From contig NC_088297.1 of NCBI RefSeq assembly GCF_032854445.1, forward strand, positions 26,155,915-26,219,914: DNA of 64,000 bases. Direction: 5' to 3'. This document shows, in pieces, positions 61,401 to 64,000 of the stretch. The notes under the pieces are model-generated. The model had not been told where the DNA came from and did no database searches. It worked only from the letters and a program-made list of their open reading frames with translations. Each line of letters begins with the position of its first letter. Within the stretch, counting starts at the first letter, position 1. The translations under genes were made by a program, and so were the position numbers. This DNA comes from Liolophura sinensis. Its lineage: Eukaryota > Mollusca > Polyplacophora > Chitonida > Chitonidae.

Positions 61401-64000
61401 TTGTCAAGTAACCATCAAAGGTGAGAAAGAGGTAAGGTTTGAGTAATCAGGAGAGACAACATCATGTACTTCTCACCCTGTTACATGGGTTGTCAAGTAA
61501 CCATCAAAGGTGAGAAAGAGGTAAGGTTTGAGTAGTCAGGATGGACAACATCATGTACTTCTCACCCTGCTACACGGGTTGTCAAGTAACCATTGAGGGT
61601 GAGAGAAAGGTAAGGTTTGAGTAATCAGGAGAGACAATATCATGTACTTCTCACCCTGTTTCATGGGATGTCAAGTAACCATCGAGAGCGAGACAAAGGT
61701 GAAGTTTGCGTAGTCAACATAAAGTTTCCTGGAACAAGAATCTGGCATTACCGTGGTGAGATTCTTCTGGCTAGTATTTGTGGACCTTCACACCCTGCAC
61801 AGAAAACCATACCTACATTTCATATATCAGTCGTTAAAAACCTTTATTGGCTTATGTGATAAAAAATGTTATATCTTAGATTCATTCCAGATCATGTGCC
61901 TGTCTGACATGTGTATGGTTTTGTGTTTGTCCAACAGATGTACACAAACTGTTCCTGTATCGACCATCCTGCTGGGCAGAACTGGAAGTTTGACGCCATC
62001 AATGGCAAGTGCAGTAGTGACTGCATCTACCTGGCTATTTTCATGCCCTTCTTCGGCTTCATCATGCTGCTAACATTTGTCACCAGCATGCCGGCACTAC
62101 AAGCAACATTGAGGTTCGTTCCTACAACACCCATTCTGATTTATAGGCTTGGGTGCACCAAGGTGTCAATATCACCAATTTAATCAGAGTTACCTGCCCT
62201 TTATGTACAAATACAATTCAGTCAGGGGAGATAAAGATGTATTCAGCGGATGGAAGCCTTTGCGATTATTAAAACTTTTAGTTCTAACACAAAGCTATGG
62301 CCCATTTTCACAGTAGTTTGCAAATGCATTTTCTCATGTCCAGTTTTCATTAATGAAAAAAATGTAGATAAAATTGATTGTGGAGTTTATGAAGGCTGCA
62401 GATAGCCCTGCTGGATCCTTAACGGGCCAGGTTGGAATATCCATTTAGTTCTGTATCTTTGAAGGATTCATGTAAATTAATTTAGGTTTCTTTGGGAAAT
62501 AAAAGAGAAAAATGAAAGAAATATTTTATAATAGTGGGTTTTTTGGGGGTTTTTTTTGGGAATTTTTATGTTTGTGGCATGTTTTATATCTCAATATTAC
62601 ACCTGTGTTCCATTCACATTTTATGTCATTGGTCAGAAATTTATATCTCAATATTACACCTGTGTTCCATTCACATTTTATGTCATTGGTCAGAAATGTT
62701 CAGATATGACCTCAACAGAGAACGTACCGTTTAGCGGAACCAAAAGAATCACTGTCCAATCCCCACACCCACCATCCACCACCCCCCACGTTTCCCCAAC
62801 AGTCTACTTTATTCCAAGACTGACAGCTGGGGTCTTCGGAAAACTGTAGTTTAAATCCACCCCTCACCTCCCCCACCCCCACACACCTCCCCCTCACCCA
62901 AAACAAGGTTGAGGAATGTTTCTATGTATAGATGCTAGGGTACATCTTAAAATATCTGATGAATATTTATAAAAATATAAAAAATATAAAAATATTTAAT
63001 AAAATTAAATTATACATTTCAAGTAGATTTGATACGTTTTGTCTACTGGGAAAGGCGTTAGATGAGTTTGTGTATTTACTGTAAAAGCACACCAGGTGAC
63101 TTAGTTGTTTTATTACTGCAGATGTGTGCCACATGAAACTCGCTCATTTGCCCTGGGAATTCAGTGGATAATTGCAAGGTGCTTAGGTAAGTTTTGGTTC
63201 AGTGAACCTTTGATTTATGACGTATGATTTGTAACCTATGAGCTGCCACCTATGATTTGTCATGCATGATTTGACATCACAGACAGTTACCATATGTCAG
63301 AACATGTGCAAGGTTTTCTGTTTAATTGTAAAGTCTTTAAGATAGTAACATTTTGACAGTACTTTTATAATTGGTAAAGCCGTTTTTTTTTGTTTTTTTT
63401 TTTGTTTAATATTGGTGTCACCTGGCTCGCTGTCAGACTCAGTCTAGCTTACTTTGAAGGCCTTTTGTCTGCCACCAGTATGGCGTGAATATCTCTAGGT
63501 CACATGTGGGAAAGTTTCTCAGCACTATGTCAATGGTCAGTACTTGTCCTCCACCCCACGTTCACTTTATTCCATCTTAAAACTGGCGACCATCGCGTAT
63601 AGATTGAAAAATTCTGGTGTATGACAATGAGCACCTGTTAGCCTACAGATGGTTGAGGGTTTCCCCCCGCGCTCTGCCCAGTTTTCTCCCACCATAATGC
63701 GGGCTGCCATCTTACAGGTGAAATATTCTTGAGTACACGTAAAACACAAATCAAATAAAGATAAATCATTGTGCAACTATCAGTTAAATGACTTTTTCTT
63801 GATTCCCACACGACGCAGGTTCCATCCCTGGCCCGATCCTGTTTGGGAAGCTGATTGACTCTACGTGTTTGCTGTGGCAGCAGAAGTGTGAGGAGCGAGG
63901 ATCGTGTTACTTCTATGATGACCAGGACATGGGTCTGTACCTGATGGGAATCAGCATGGTCGGCAAAGCCCTCGCGCTTTTCTTCTTCTTCATGTCTCTT
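21947..64000 (+). CDS. SLCO4A1-like: Organic anion transporting polypeptide (OATP/SLCO), SLCO4A1-like; 11 exons, 3' end beyond window
   Basis: Twelve-pass plasma-membrane carrier of the OATP branch of the major facilitator superfamily; relatives take up amphipathic organic anions such as thyroid hormones, steroid conjugates and prostaglandins. Joining the 11 exons listed in the summary gives one open frame of 665 residues; exon phases agree at every GT..AG junction. Family marks: GMVVNGF at residues 87-93 in TM1, the GGLGHKPR loop after TM2, TLGVTYLDEN at 219-228, GAWW at 285-288 (OATP signature, with K-Y in place of the common R-W before it), PAGGGGTLLGG at 408-418, a Kazal-like extracellular loop 5 with ten cysteines at 485-553, and LGIQW at 594-598. 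Vertebrate OATP4A1 is about 720 residues, so roughly the last 50-60 are missing here. Family assignment is firm; 4A1 orthology is inference from resemblance. Substrate is unknown. Confidence 0.93.
22205..22420. other. Start of OATP intron 1, no other feature
   Basis: Begins with the donor gtatgt. Plain sequence up to the 22-bp array. Confidence 0.6.
22421..22540. repeat. 22-bp minisatellite
   Basis: Five to six units of tgggaatcacgatgggaagg (starts at 22421 and 22443) inside intron 1. Confidence 0.9.
22750..23512. repeat. 78-bp minisatellite with multi-unit repeat
   Basis: About ten units with ggatgaattgatcaaacttc, 'acacaaactgctgaagtgg' and gcagcagtggtctgaaaagg. The block near 22981 recurs near 23342, a spacing of 361 bp, including the same doubled 'cttcacacaaa', so a multi-unit segment was copied. 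78 bp is 26 codons, which leaves minus frames of up to 110 codons open; these are not regarded as genes. Confidence 0.92.
23513..23944. other. Intron 1, non-repetitive AT-rich stretch
   Basis: No array or gene seen. Confidence 0.6.
23945..25022. repeat. 53-bp minisatellite
   Basis: About 20 highly similar units of 53 bp with acaccgataccttcctggtc, 'aggacagaccaccgtacag' and 'tctgatgcttga'. Differences are scattered single bases, suggesting recent expansion. Confidence 0.94.
25157..25320 (-). mobile_element. tRNA-derived SINE copy, 5'-truncated
   Basis: Minus-strand copy with tgttttacgccgtactcaa, the 'ggcggccaatgttatggtgggagg' region in diverged form, the central ggttgctggcagac and 'gagctgaacttgaactc'. 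A short internal deletion removes the piece between 'gaggaaac' and 'ccatgatc'. The tRNA-like head is absent. Confidence 0.83.
25321..27806. other. Intron 1, long non-repetitive stretch
   Basis: No array, SINE or gene seen. The portion 25590-25960 is balanced in base composition and contains several ATTGGCT/CCAAT-type and TAATTAG-type words, so it could be a regulatory element, but this is weak. Open frames are 90 codons or shorter and unrecognised. Confidence 0.5.
27811..28042 (-). mobile_element. tRNA-derived SINE copy, diverged
   Basis: Minus-strand copy beginning with a TTTATTTATTT tail, then attggtgttttatgcggtac, a diverged middle, and 'cttgaactcacagcgactgcattggtgagagg' in pieces. A worn tRNA-like head follows, with 'gctaaccacctcagccacg' at about 28016-28034. 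More substitutions than its neighbours, so an older insertion. Confidence 0.8.
28294..28771 (-). mobile_element. Outer SINE of a nested pair (5'-truncated, split)
   Basis: Minus-strand SINE whose tail (TTTATTTATTT...tgattgg) lies at 28294-28318 and whose body resumes at 28587 through about 28771. It ends inside the head region ('cacagcgaccgc'), so it is 5'-truncated. The target-site duplication accgctgttaag is present at 28282-28293 and 28772-28783. The gap is filled by the plus-strand SINE at 28319-28586. Confidence 0.88.
28319..28586 (+). mobile_element. Full-length tRNA-derived SINE (reference copy of the window)
   Basis: Starts with a tRNA-like head: box A tggctcagtcgg at 28329-28340 and box B gagttcaagtcc at 28397-28408, the internal RNA polymerase III promoter. 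A conserved central body with 'ggtctgccagcaacctgcgg' follows, then a 3' part with 'gtataagtgaaatattcttg' and 'agtacggcataaaacacc', and an AATAAATAAAT tail. Flanked by tgattgg at 28312-28318 and 28587-28593. From memory the central/3' region resembles a conserved SINE domain shared widely among invertebrates (Nin-DC type), but I cannot verify that name here. Confidence 0.9.
28790..29329. other. Intron 1, non-repetitive stretch
   Basis: Nothing recognised. Confidence 0.6.
29330..31035. repeat. 71-bp purine-rich minisatellite
   Basis: About 24 units with gaagagaagagagtggtagc, 'tgaaaacgagagagctggatgg' split by single substitutions, and 'gtgggaggtgggatagggcag'. The plus strand (the OATP sense strand) is strongly A/G-rich throughout. 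Runs of neighbouring units share variants such as 'gatgagaagagagtgatagc' at 30110-30290, showing block duplication. Confidence 0.94.
31036..31573. other. Intron 1, non-repetitive stretch
   Basis: Nothing recognised. Confidence 0.6.
31574..31714 (+). mobile_element. tRNA-derived SINE 3' part, diverged
   Basis: Plus-strand copy with 'gtaggaaggcctgcc', 'gatggtcatgggtttcccc', 'tttcctcccacgataatgcc' and 'gtgaaatattct', ending in 'aatgaataaatata'. The head is missing. Confidence 0.8.
31715..34331. other. Intron 1, long non-repetitive stretch
   Basis: About 2.6 kb of AT-rich plain sequence with short homopolymers (for example poly(A) near 33259 and poly(T) near 33637). Open frames are 89 codons or less and unrecognised. 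Confidence 0.55.
34332..34421. repeat. (GA)n microsatellite
   Basis: About 90 bp of GAGA with interspersed 'gacaga' units. On the minus strand it reads as a Leu/Ser run, a simple-repeat artefact. Confidence 0.95.
34422..35098. other. Intron 1, non-repetitive stretch
   Basis: Nothing recognised. Confidence 0.6.
35099..35275. mobile_element. Possible second SINE-like dispersed repeat
   Basis: Begins 'gtttaatgccgtacttaaca' and 'ttcagtcacacgatgacgag', recalling the 3' domain of the local SINE on the minus strand (ttttacgccgtactcaag...cacttatacgacg), then departs from it with 'gtgtgtacatatacgctctc' and 'gccaacctgctgcggccatt'. This suggests a related element family with a shared 3' end. Only one copy is in the window, so repetitiveness cannot be shown here. 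Confidence 0.45.
35276..37439. other. Intron 1, long non-repetitive stretch
   Basis: No array or SINE. An 87-codon plus frame at 35376-35639 has fairly protein-like composition but no recognised family and no supporting splice context. Confidence 0.5.
37440..39270. repeat. 71-bp minisatellite
   Basis: About 26 units with acatgtaattactgtaggtt, 'acaaaatgtgacacaagagg' and tgttccagggttgatgccct. Units differ at a few recurring positions (atg/acg after aaa; ccag/cgag/caag; ccct/ctct), a pattern of repeated block exchange. The first two complete units leave a 61-codon minus frame that is a by-product. Confidence 0.95.
39271..39789. other. Intron 1, non-repetitive stretch
   Basis: Nothing recognised. 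Confidence 0.6.
39790..39900 (-). mobile_element. SINE 3' part that gave rise to the adjacent satellite
   Basis: Minus-strand SINE tail and 3' body: 'tttatttattagactggtgt', 'ttacgcctcaatatc', 'catcattatggtgggagg' and 'aaaccaggcagagcccgggg'. It then runs directly into 'catgaccatccacaggttgc', which is both the normal next part of the SINE and the monomer of the following 43-bp array. Confidence 0.85.
39885..41890. repeat. 43-bp satellite derived from the SINE centre, with 11-unit higher-order repeat
   Basis: About 46 monomers of 43 bp (for example starts at 40201 and 40244): catgaccatccacaggttgc, 'tggcagacctta' and 'caaagtacagc'. The monomer equals the SINE segment accatccgcaggttgctggc plus 'agaccttcccacgtacggcc' with few changes. 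A marker monomer, acgacgtgcggccatgaccg, recurs at 40101, 40574 and 41048, a spacing of 473-474 bp or 11 monomers, so part of the array is organised as higher-order repeats. The last third (from about 41430) carries different variants. Confidence 0.93.
41891..42964. other. Intron 1, non-repetitive stretch
   Basis: No array, SINE or gene recognised. Confidence 0.6.
42965..43358. repeat. 38-bp minisatellite
   Basis: About ten units of cttggttggcctaattcaca followed by 'ttttctttgtcttacatg'. Confidence 0.93.
43359..43916. other. Intron 1, non-repetitive stretch
   Basis: Nothing recognised; a 70-codon plus frame (43419-43631) has no known domain. Confidence 0.55.
43917..44712. repeat. Irregular 22-25-bp repeat array
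   Basis: More than 30 short units built on 'aacttgtggctatctat' with two endings, 'atggtgtaa' and 'ctgaaa', mixed irregularly. The high variation suggests an older array than the uniform ones nearby. Confidence 0.88.
44713..46504. other. Intron 1, long non-repetitive stretch with possible regulatory content
   Basis: The 44940-45700 part has more CpG and a more even base composition than the surrounding intron and lacks any repeat, so it may be a conserved non-coding element; nothing in the sequence proves this. No coding segment recognised. Confidence 0.45.
46505..47040. repeat. 59-bp minisatellite
   Basis: About nine imperfect units with 'tacatgcagttgtttgactc', 'gaggtgctgttcttgtaccc' and 'aaggtgcagttgttttccc'. 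Some units have internal losses. Confidence 0.9.
47262..47349. repeat. 18-bp minisatellite
   Basis: Four to five copies of gctgttcagctcggctcg, the last ones near perfect. Confidence 0.88.
47350..47960. other. Intron 1, non-repetitive stretch
   Basis: Nothing recognised. Confidence 0.55.
47961..48522. repeat. 36-bp minisatellite just upstream of OATP exon 2
   Basis: About 16 units with gataaggctgtctcacacaa and 'cctgcatgtacctgaa'. 36 bp is 12 codons, so frames of 237 codons (plus) and 241 codons (minus) stay open across it. Both are the same simple 12-residue repeat and the plus one is not joined to the OATP frame. The array ends about 170 bp before the exon 2 acceptor. Confidence 0.94.
48690..49146 (+). 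CDS. SLCO4A1-like: OATP exon 2: TM1 to TM4
   Basis: Residues 87-239. Acceptor 'gttgtatgtttcag' ends at 48689; donor gtgaga starts at 49147; phase 0 in, 1 out. It contains the rest of TM1 (GMVVNGFINVVIS), ERRFDLSS, TM2 (about 112-134), the MFS loop GGLGHKPRYLG at 134-144, TM3 (about 142-160), an extracellular loop with two cysteines and an N-glycosylation sequon NVS at 182-184, TM4 (about 198-220) and TLGVTYLDEN. This is the largest exon and alone identifies the family. Confidence 0.97.
49200..49352 (+). mobile_element. SINE 3' part in OATP intron 2
   Basis: Plus-strand, same strand as the gene: 'tgggaaggtctgtcagcaac', ctgcagatggttgtgg, 'ctcccaccataatgctgg', 'gtgtgaaatatattagag' and 'gtaaaacaccagtcaaataa'. 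It begins only about 50 bp after the exon 2 donor. The head is missing. Confidence 0.87.
49525..49875. repeat. 23-bp minisatellite in OATP intron 2
   Basis: About 14 units of tttgaacacttgtttaccca, irregular at both ends. It reaches to about 25 bp before the exon 3 acceptor, so it may contribute the pyrimidine-rich stretch there. Confidence 0.9.
49898..50006 (+). CDS. SLCO4A1-like: OATP exon 3: TM5
   Basis: Residues 239-275 (both ends split). Acceptor '...tctgtcacag' ends at 49897; donor gtaagt starts at 50007; phase 1 in, 2 out. Translates to IYYAFSIVGPAIGYLAGG and then the extracellular NTFTDVGDWYKEGP. The G-P-A-I-G-Y-L-A-G-G pattern is typical of TM5 in OATPs. Short, but both splice sites and phases are exact. 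Confidence 0.95.
50007..50735. other. OATP intron 3, no other feature
   Basis: Unlike most of its neighbours this intron has no tandem array. Plain sequence ending in 'caccttgtcttacag'. Confidence 0.75.
50736..50851 (+). CDS. SLCO4A1-like: OATP exon 4: family signature and TM6
   Basis: Residues 275-314. Acceptor 'cttgtcttacag' ends at 50735; donor gtgagt starts at 50852; phase 2 in, 1 out. It has the OATP signature at the extracellular edge of TM6: D280-P-K-Y-V-GAWW-I-G-F-L. The usual superfamily consensus is D-x-R-W-(I/V)-GAWW-x-G-(F/L)-L, so K282-Y283 replace R-W. TM6 runs to about 307 and is followed by FPRQLPG, the conserved start of the middle cytoplasmic loop. Confidence 0.97.
51040..52115. 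repeat. 21-bp minisatellite filling OATP intron 4
   Basis: About 48 units of attctgtaaccctatgtgtgg with 'gatt' and 'gaat' variants and small length changes (19-24 bp). It covers most of the intron and ends about 23 bp before the exon 5 acceptor. The unit contains taaccctat but the array is not telomeric (TTAGGG)n. Several plus frames stay open and read Cys-rich; they are artefacts. Confidence 0.95.
52139..52315 (+). CDS. SLCO4A1-like: OATP exon 5: middle cytoplasmic loop and TM7
   Basis: Residues 314-373. Acceptor 'gggtatgttctgtag' ends at 52138, a weak pyrimidine tract right after the 21-bp array; donor ggtaaa (GT at 52316-52317); phase 1 in, 1 out. The loop (about 314-350) is strongly charged (SEDYRTERRSETYHRGTEED), then KLGIKDILNCVRVLVTNPTF leads into TM7. 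NPTF is conserved among OATPs. Potential phosphorylation sites in the loop are plausible but unproven. Confidence 0.95.
52511..53062. repeat. 55-bp minisatellite in OATP intron 5, each unit with a hairpin
   Basis: About ten units spaced 55 bp (starts at 52511 and 52566) with gttcctattgacattctctg. Most units contain ctgttac...gtaacag, a perfect 7-bp inverted repeat with a 6-base loop, able to fold in RNA or DNA. A few units carry 'gttacag' instead of 'gtaacag', which breaks pairing. Confidence 0.93.
53063..53546. other. Rest of OATP intron 5
   Basis: Plain AT-rich sequence ending in 'tattttctcttttaatag', a good acceptor. Confidence 0.65.
53547..53636 (+). CDS. SLCO4A1-like: OATP exon 6: end of TM7 and following extracellular loop
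   Basis: Residues 373-403. Acceptor 'ctcttttaatag' ends at 53546; donor gtaagt starts at 53637; phase 1 in, 1 out. Reads ILLSGFSTFTPKFIESQFSL then TSGQAAQFVG. The FxPKFxESQFSL block is highly conserved in OATP4-type proteins, which makes this 90-base exon secure. Confidence 0.96.
53895..55650. repeat. 48-bp minisatellite in OATP intron 6
   Basis: About 36 units with gtgaggtgaaaggccatatg, 'ctggttgtggttgttatatt' and 'ggaactga' (or 'actgtaattga'). The two ending types alternate in many places, giving a 96-bp dimer. 48 bp is 16 codons, so a minus frame of 365 codons (54543-55640) is open with a 16-residue unit like MAFHLTQLQYNNHNQ; a second minus frame and a plus frame are also partly open. I treat it as intronic repeat. 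Confidence 0.95.
55768..55975 (+). CDS. SLCO4A1-like: OATP exon 7: TM8-TM9 and start of extracellular loop 5
   Basis: Residues 403-472. Acceptor 'ttctggtgttttag' ends at 55767; donor gtgagg starts at 55976; phase 1 in, 2 out. Contains FVAIPAGGGGTLLGGYLVKR, the glycine-rich TM8 segment shared by OATPs, then a basic cytoplasmic turn, TM9 (about 430-452; RLCLCTTVTSLTLIFVFLVQ) and the beginning of the large extracellular loop (CRTVPFAGVNIPYHSDADN). Confidence 0.96.
56035..56238. repeat. 31-bp minisatellite in OATP intron 7
   Basis: About seven units of gaagggcagtattgccacat followed by 'gtcggattgca'. Minus frames of around 100 codons across it are artefacts. Confidence 0.92.
56448..56590. repeat. 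30-bp minisatellite in OATP intron 7
   Basis: Five units of cagctcaggttaaaagtcac plus 'acctacagta', nearly identical. Confidence 0.92.
56591..57261. other. OATP intron 7, non-repetitive stretch
   Basis: Nothing recognised. Confidence 0.6.
57262..57522. repeat. 29-bp minisatellite with a duplicated flank, OATP intron 7
   Basis: Five to six units of acatgctcagttgctgattg plus 'tctattcag'. A longer piece beginning 'gattagcccacatcattgat' occurs on both sides (57263 and 57451), so a larger block was also duplicated. Confidence 0.88.
57523..59851. other. OATP intron 7, long non-repetitive remainder
   Basis: Contains a C run at 58136-58148 surrounded by copies of 'gacattttcccctcc', and a 14-G run at 59045-59058. 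A 128-codon plus frame at 59151-59537 is unrecognised and is not needed to join exons 7 and 8. Ends with 'gcatgttactgttgcag'. Confidence 0.6.
59852..60008 (+). CDS. SLCO4A1-like: OATP exon 8: Kazal-like part of extracellular loop 5
   Basis: Residues 472-524. Acceptor 'atgttactgttgcag' ends at 59851; donor gtaagg starts at 60009; phase 2 in, 0 out. Six cysteines lie at 485, 489, 491, 500, 511 and 515 in the order C-x3-C-x-C-x8-C-x10-C-x3-C, with DPVCG and the aromatic MYFSPC typical of the Kazal-type motif in OATPs. N480-L-T is a possible N-glycosylation site. The last 66 bases (D503-K524) plus the donor and 23 intron bases form the unit of the 89-bp array that follows, so this exon is physically the first member of a tandem array. 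Confidence 0.96.
60009..61695 (+). repeat. 89-bp array derived from the 3' end of OATP exon 8, including its splice donor
   Basis: About 19 intronic copies spaced 89 bp (for example starts at 60302, 60391, 60480 and 60569); the exon copy begins at 59943 and the first intronic one at 60032. Each unit holds a copy of the coding piece for residues D503-K524 (motif MYFSPCY.GCQVTI), then gtaagg or gtaggg, then 'tttgagtagtcaggaga'. Most copies still translate without a stop within the coding-like part and keep both cysteines and the GT donor. The main change is at A513, where copies have Met or Thr. No unit has a strong polypyrimidine tract, so inclusion as separate exons is doubtful. Confidence 0.95.
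61938..62113 (+). CDS. SLCO4A1-like: OATP exon 9: end of extracellular loop 5 and TM10
   Basis: Residues 525-583. Acceptor 'tgtttgtccaacag' ends at 61937; donor gttcgt (non-consensus after GT) starts at 62114; phase 0 in, 2 out. Completes the cysteine set with C529, C531, C549 and C553, giving ten in the loop as is usual for OATPs. N528-C-S is a possible N-glycosylation site. TM10 is about 554-578 (IYLAIFMPFFGFIMLLTFVT) and is followed by SMPALQATLR. Confidence 0.95.
62114..63121. other. OATP intron 9 with a 57-bp tandem duplication
   Basis: Two copies of a 57-bp piece (tttatatctcaatattacac ... 'ttatgtcattggtcagaaa') lie at about 62584-62698. The rest is plain, with a C/A-rich tract at 62760-62900 and AT-rich sequence near 62950-63020. 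Ends with 'tgttttattactgcag'. Confidence 0.75.
63122..63186 (+). CDS. SLCO4A1-like: OATP exon 10: start of TM11
   Basis: Residues 583-605, a 65-base exon. Acceptor 'tttattactgcag' ends at 63121; donor gtaagt starts at 63187; phase 2 in, 1 out. Reads RCVPHETRSFALGIQWIIAR then CLG. LGIQW followed across the junction by LG-SIPGPI is one of the best conserved OATP blocks, which supports this small exon. Confidence 0.95.
63618..63768 (+). mobile_element. SINE 3' part in OATP intron 10
   Basis: Plus-strand copy with 'agcctacagatggttgaggg', 'ctcccaccataatgcgggct', 'aggtgaaatattcttgagta' and 'cacaaatcaaataaagataa'. It ends about 50 bp before the exon 11 acceptor. Confidence 0.85.
63819..64000 (+). 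CDS. SLCO4A1-like: OATP exon 11 (cut by the window end): TM11-TM12
   Basis: Residues 605-665 and continuing. Acceptor 'cccacacgacgcag' ends at 63818; phase 1 in. Reads SIPGPILFGKLIDSTCLLWQ (TM11 and the typical SIPGPI-D-x-C-L-L-W block), an extracellular turn with C628 and C634, then MGLYLMGISMVGKALALFFF as TM12. No stop before base 64000; the C-terminal cytoplasmic tail lies outside. Confidence 0.95.

Noticed and set aside
60009-61695. Cassette of mutually exclusive alternative exons
   Set aside because: The units have donors but no convincing acceptors, and using the only CAG in the unit ('tagtcag') would add 70 bases and shift the frame.

Overview
This is a piece of a large, intron-rich and repeat-dense animal genome. 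The spliceosomal introns, the tRNA-derived SINE copies and the style of the minisatellites suggest a lophotrochozoan, most likely a mollusc. That last step is inference from repeat style and cannot be proven from this window. There is no bacterial or viral gene organisation.

One protein-coding gene can be supported. It is a plus-strand organic anion transporting polypeptide (OATP/SLCO family, closest in my reading to SLCO4A1). I could rebuild it as 11 coding exons: 21947-22204, 48690-49146, 49898-50006, 50736-50851, 52139-52315, 53547-53636, 55768-55975, 59852-60008, 61938-62113, 63122-63186 and 63819 to the window end. Every junction has GT..AG borders and compatible phases. The joined frame gives 665 residues without a stop, covering the N-terminus to about TM12. 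The C-terminus lies beyond base 64000. The first intron is about 26.5 kb.

Layout. Bases 1-21834 lie upstream of the first coding exon and hold many unrelated tandem arrays separated by plain sequence. I see no convincing gene there; one short minus-strand stretch (12889-13092) looks protein-like but is unidentified. Bases 22205-48689 are intron 1, carrying large arrays, several SINE copies, a nested inverted SINE pair and a SINE-derived satellite. Bases 48690-64000 hold exons 2-11, and most of their introns carry a private minisatellite.

By my coordinates about 35 different tandem arrays occupy roughly 24 kb of the 64 kb. The most striking are two with a traceable origin. The 89-bp array at 60009-61695 is about 19 copies of the 3' end of OATP exon 8 together with its splice donor. 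The 43-bp array at 39885-41890 is an amplified internal piece of the local SINE and shows an 11-monomer higher-order repeat. Nearly all long open frames outside the OATP exons are by-products of tandem arrays.
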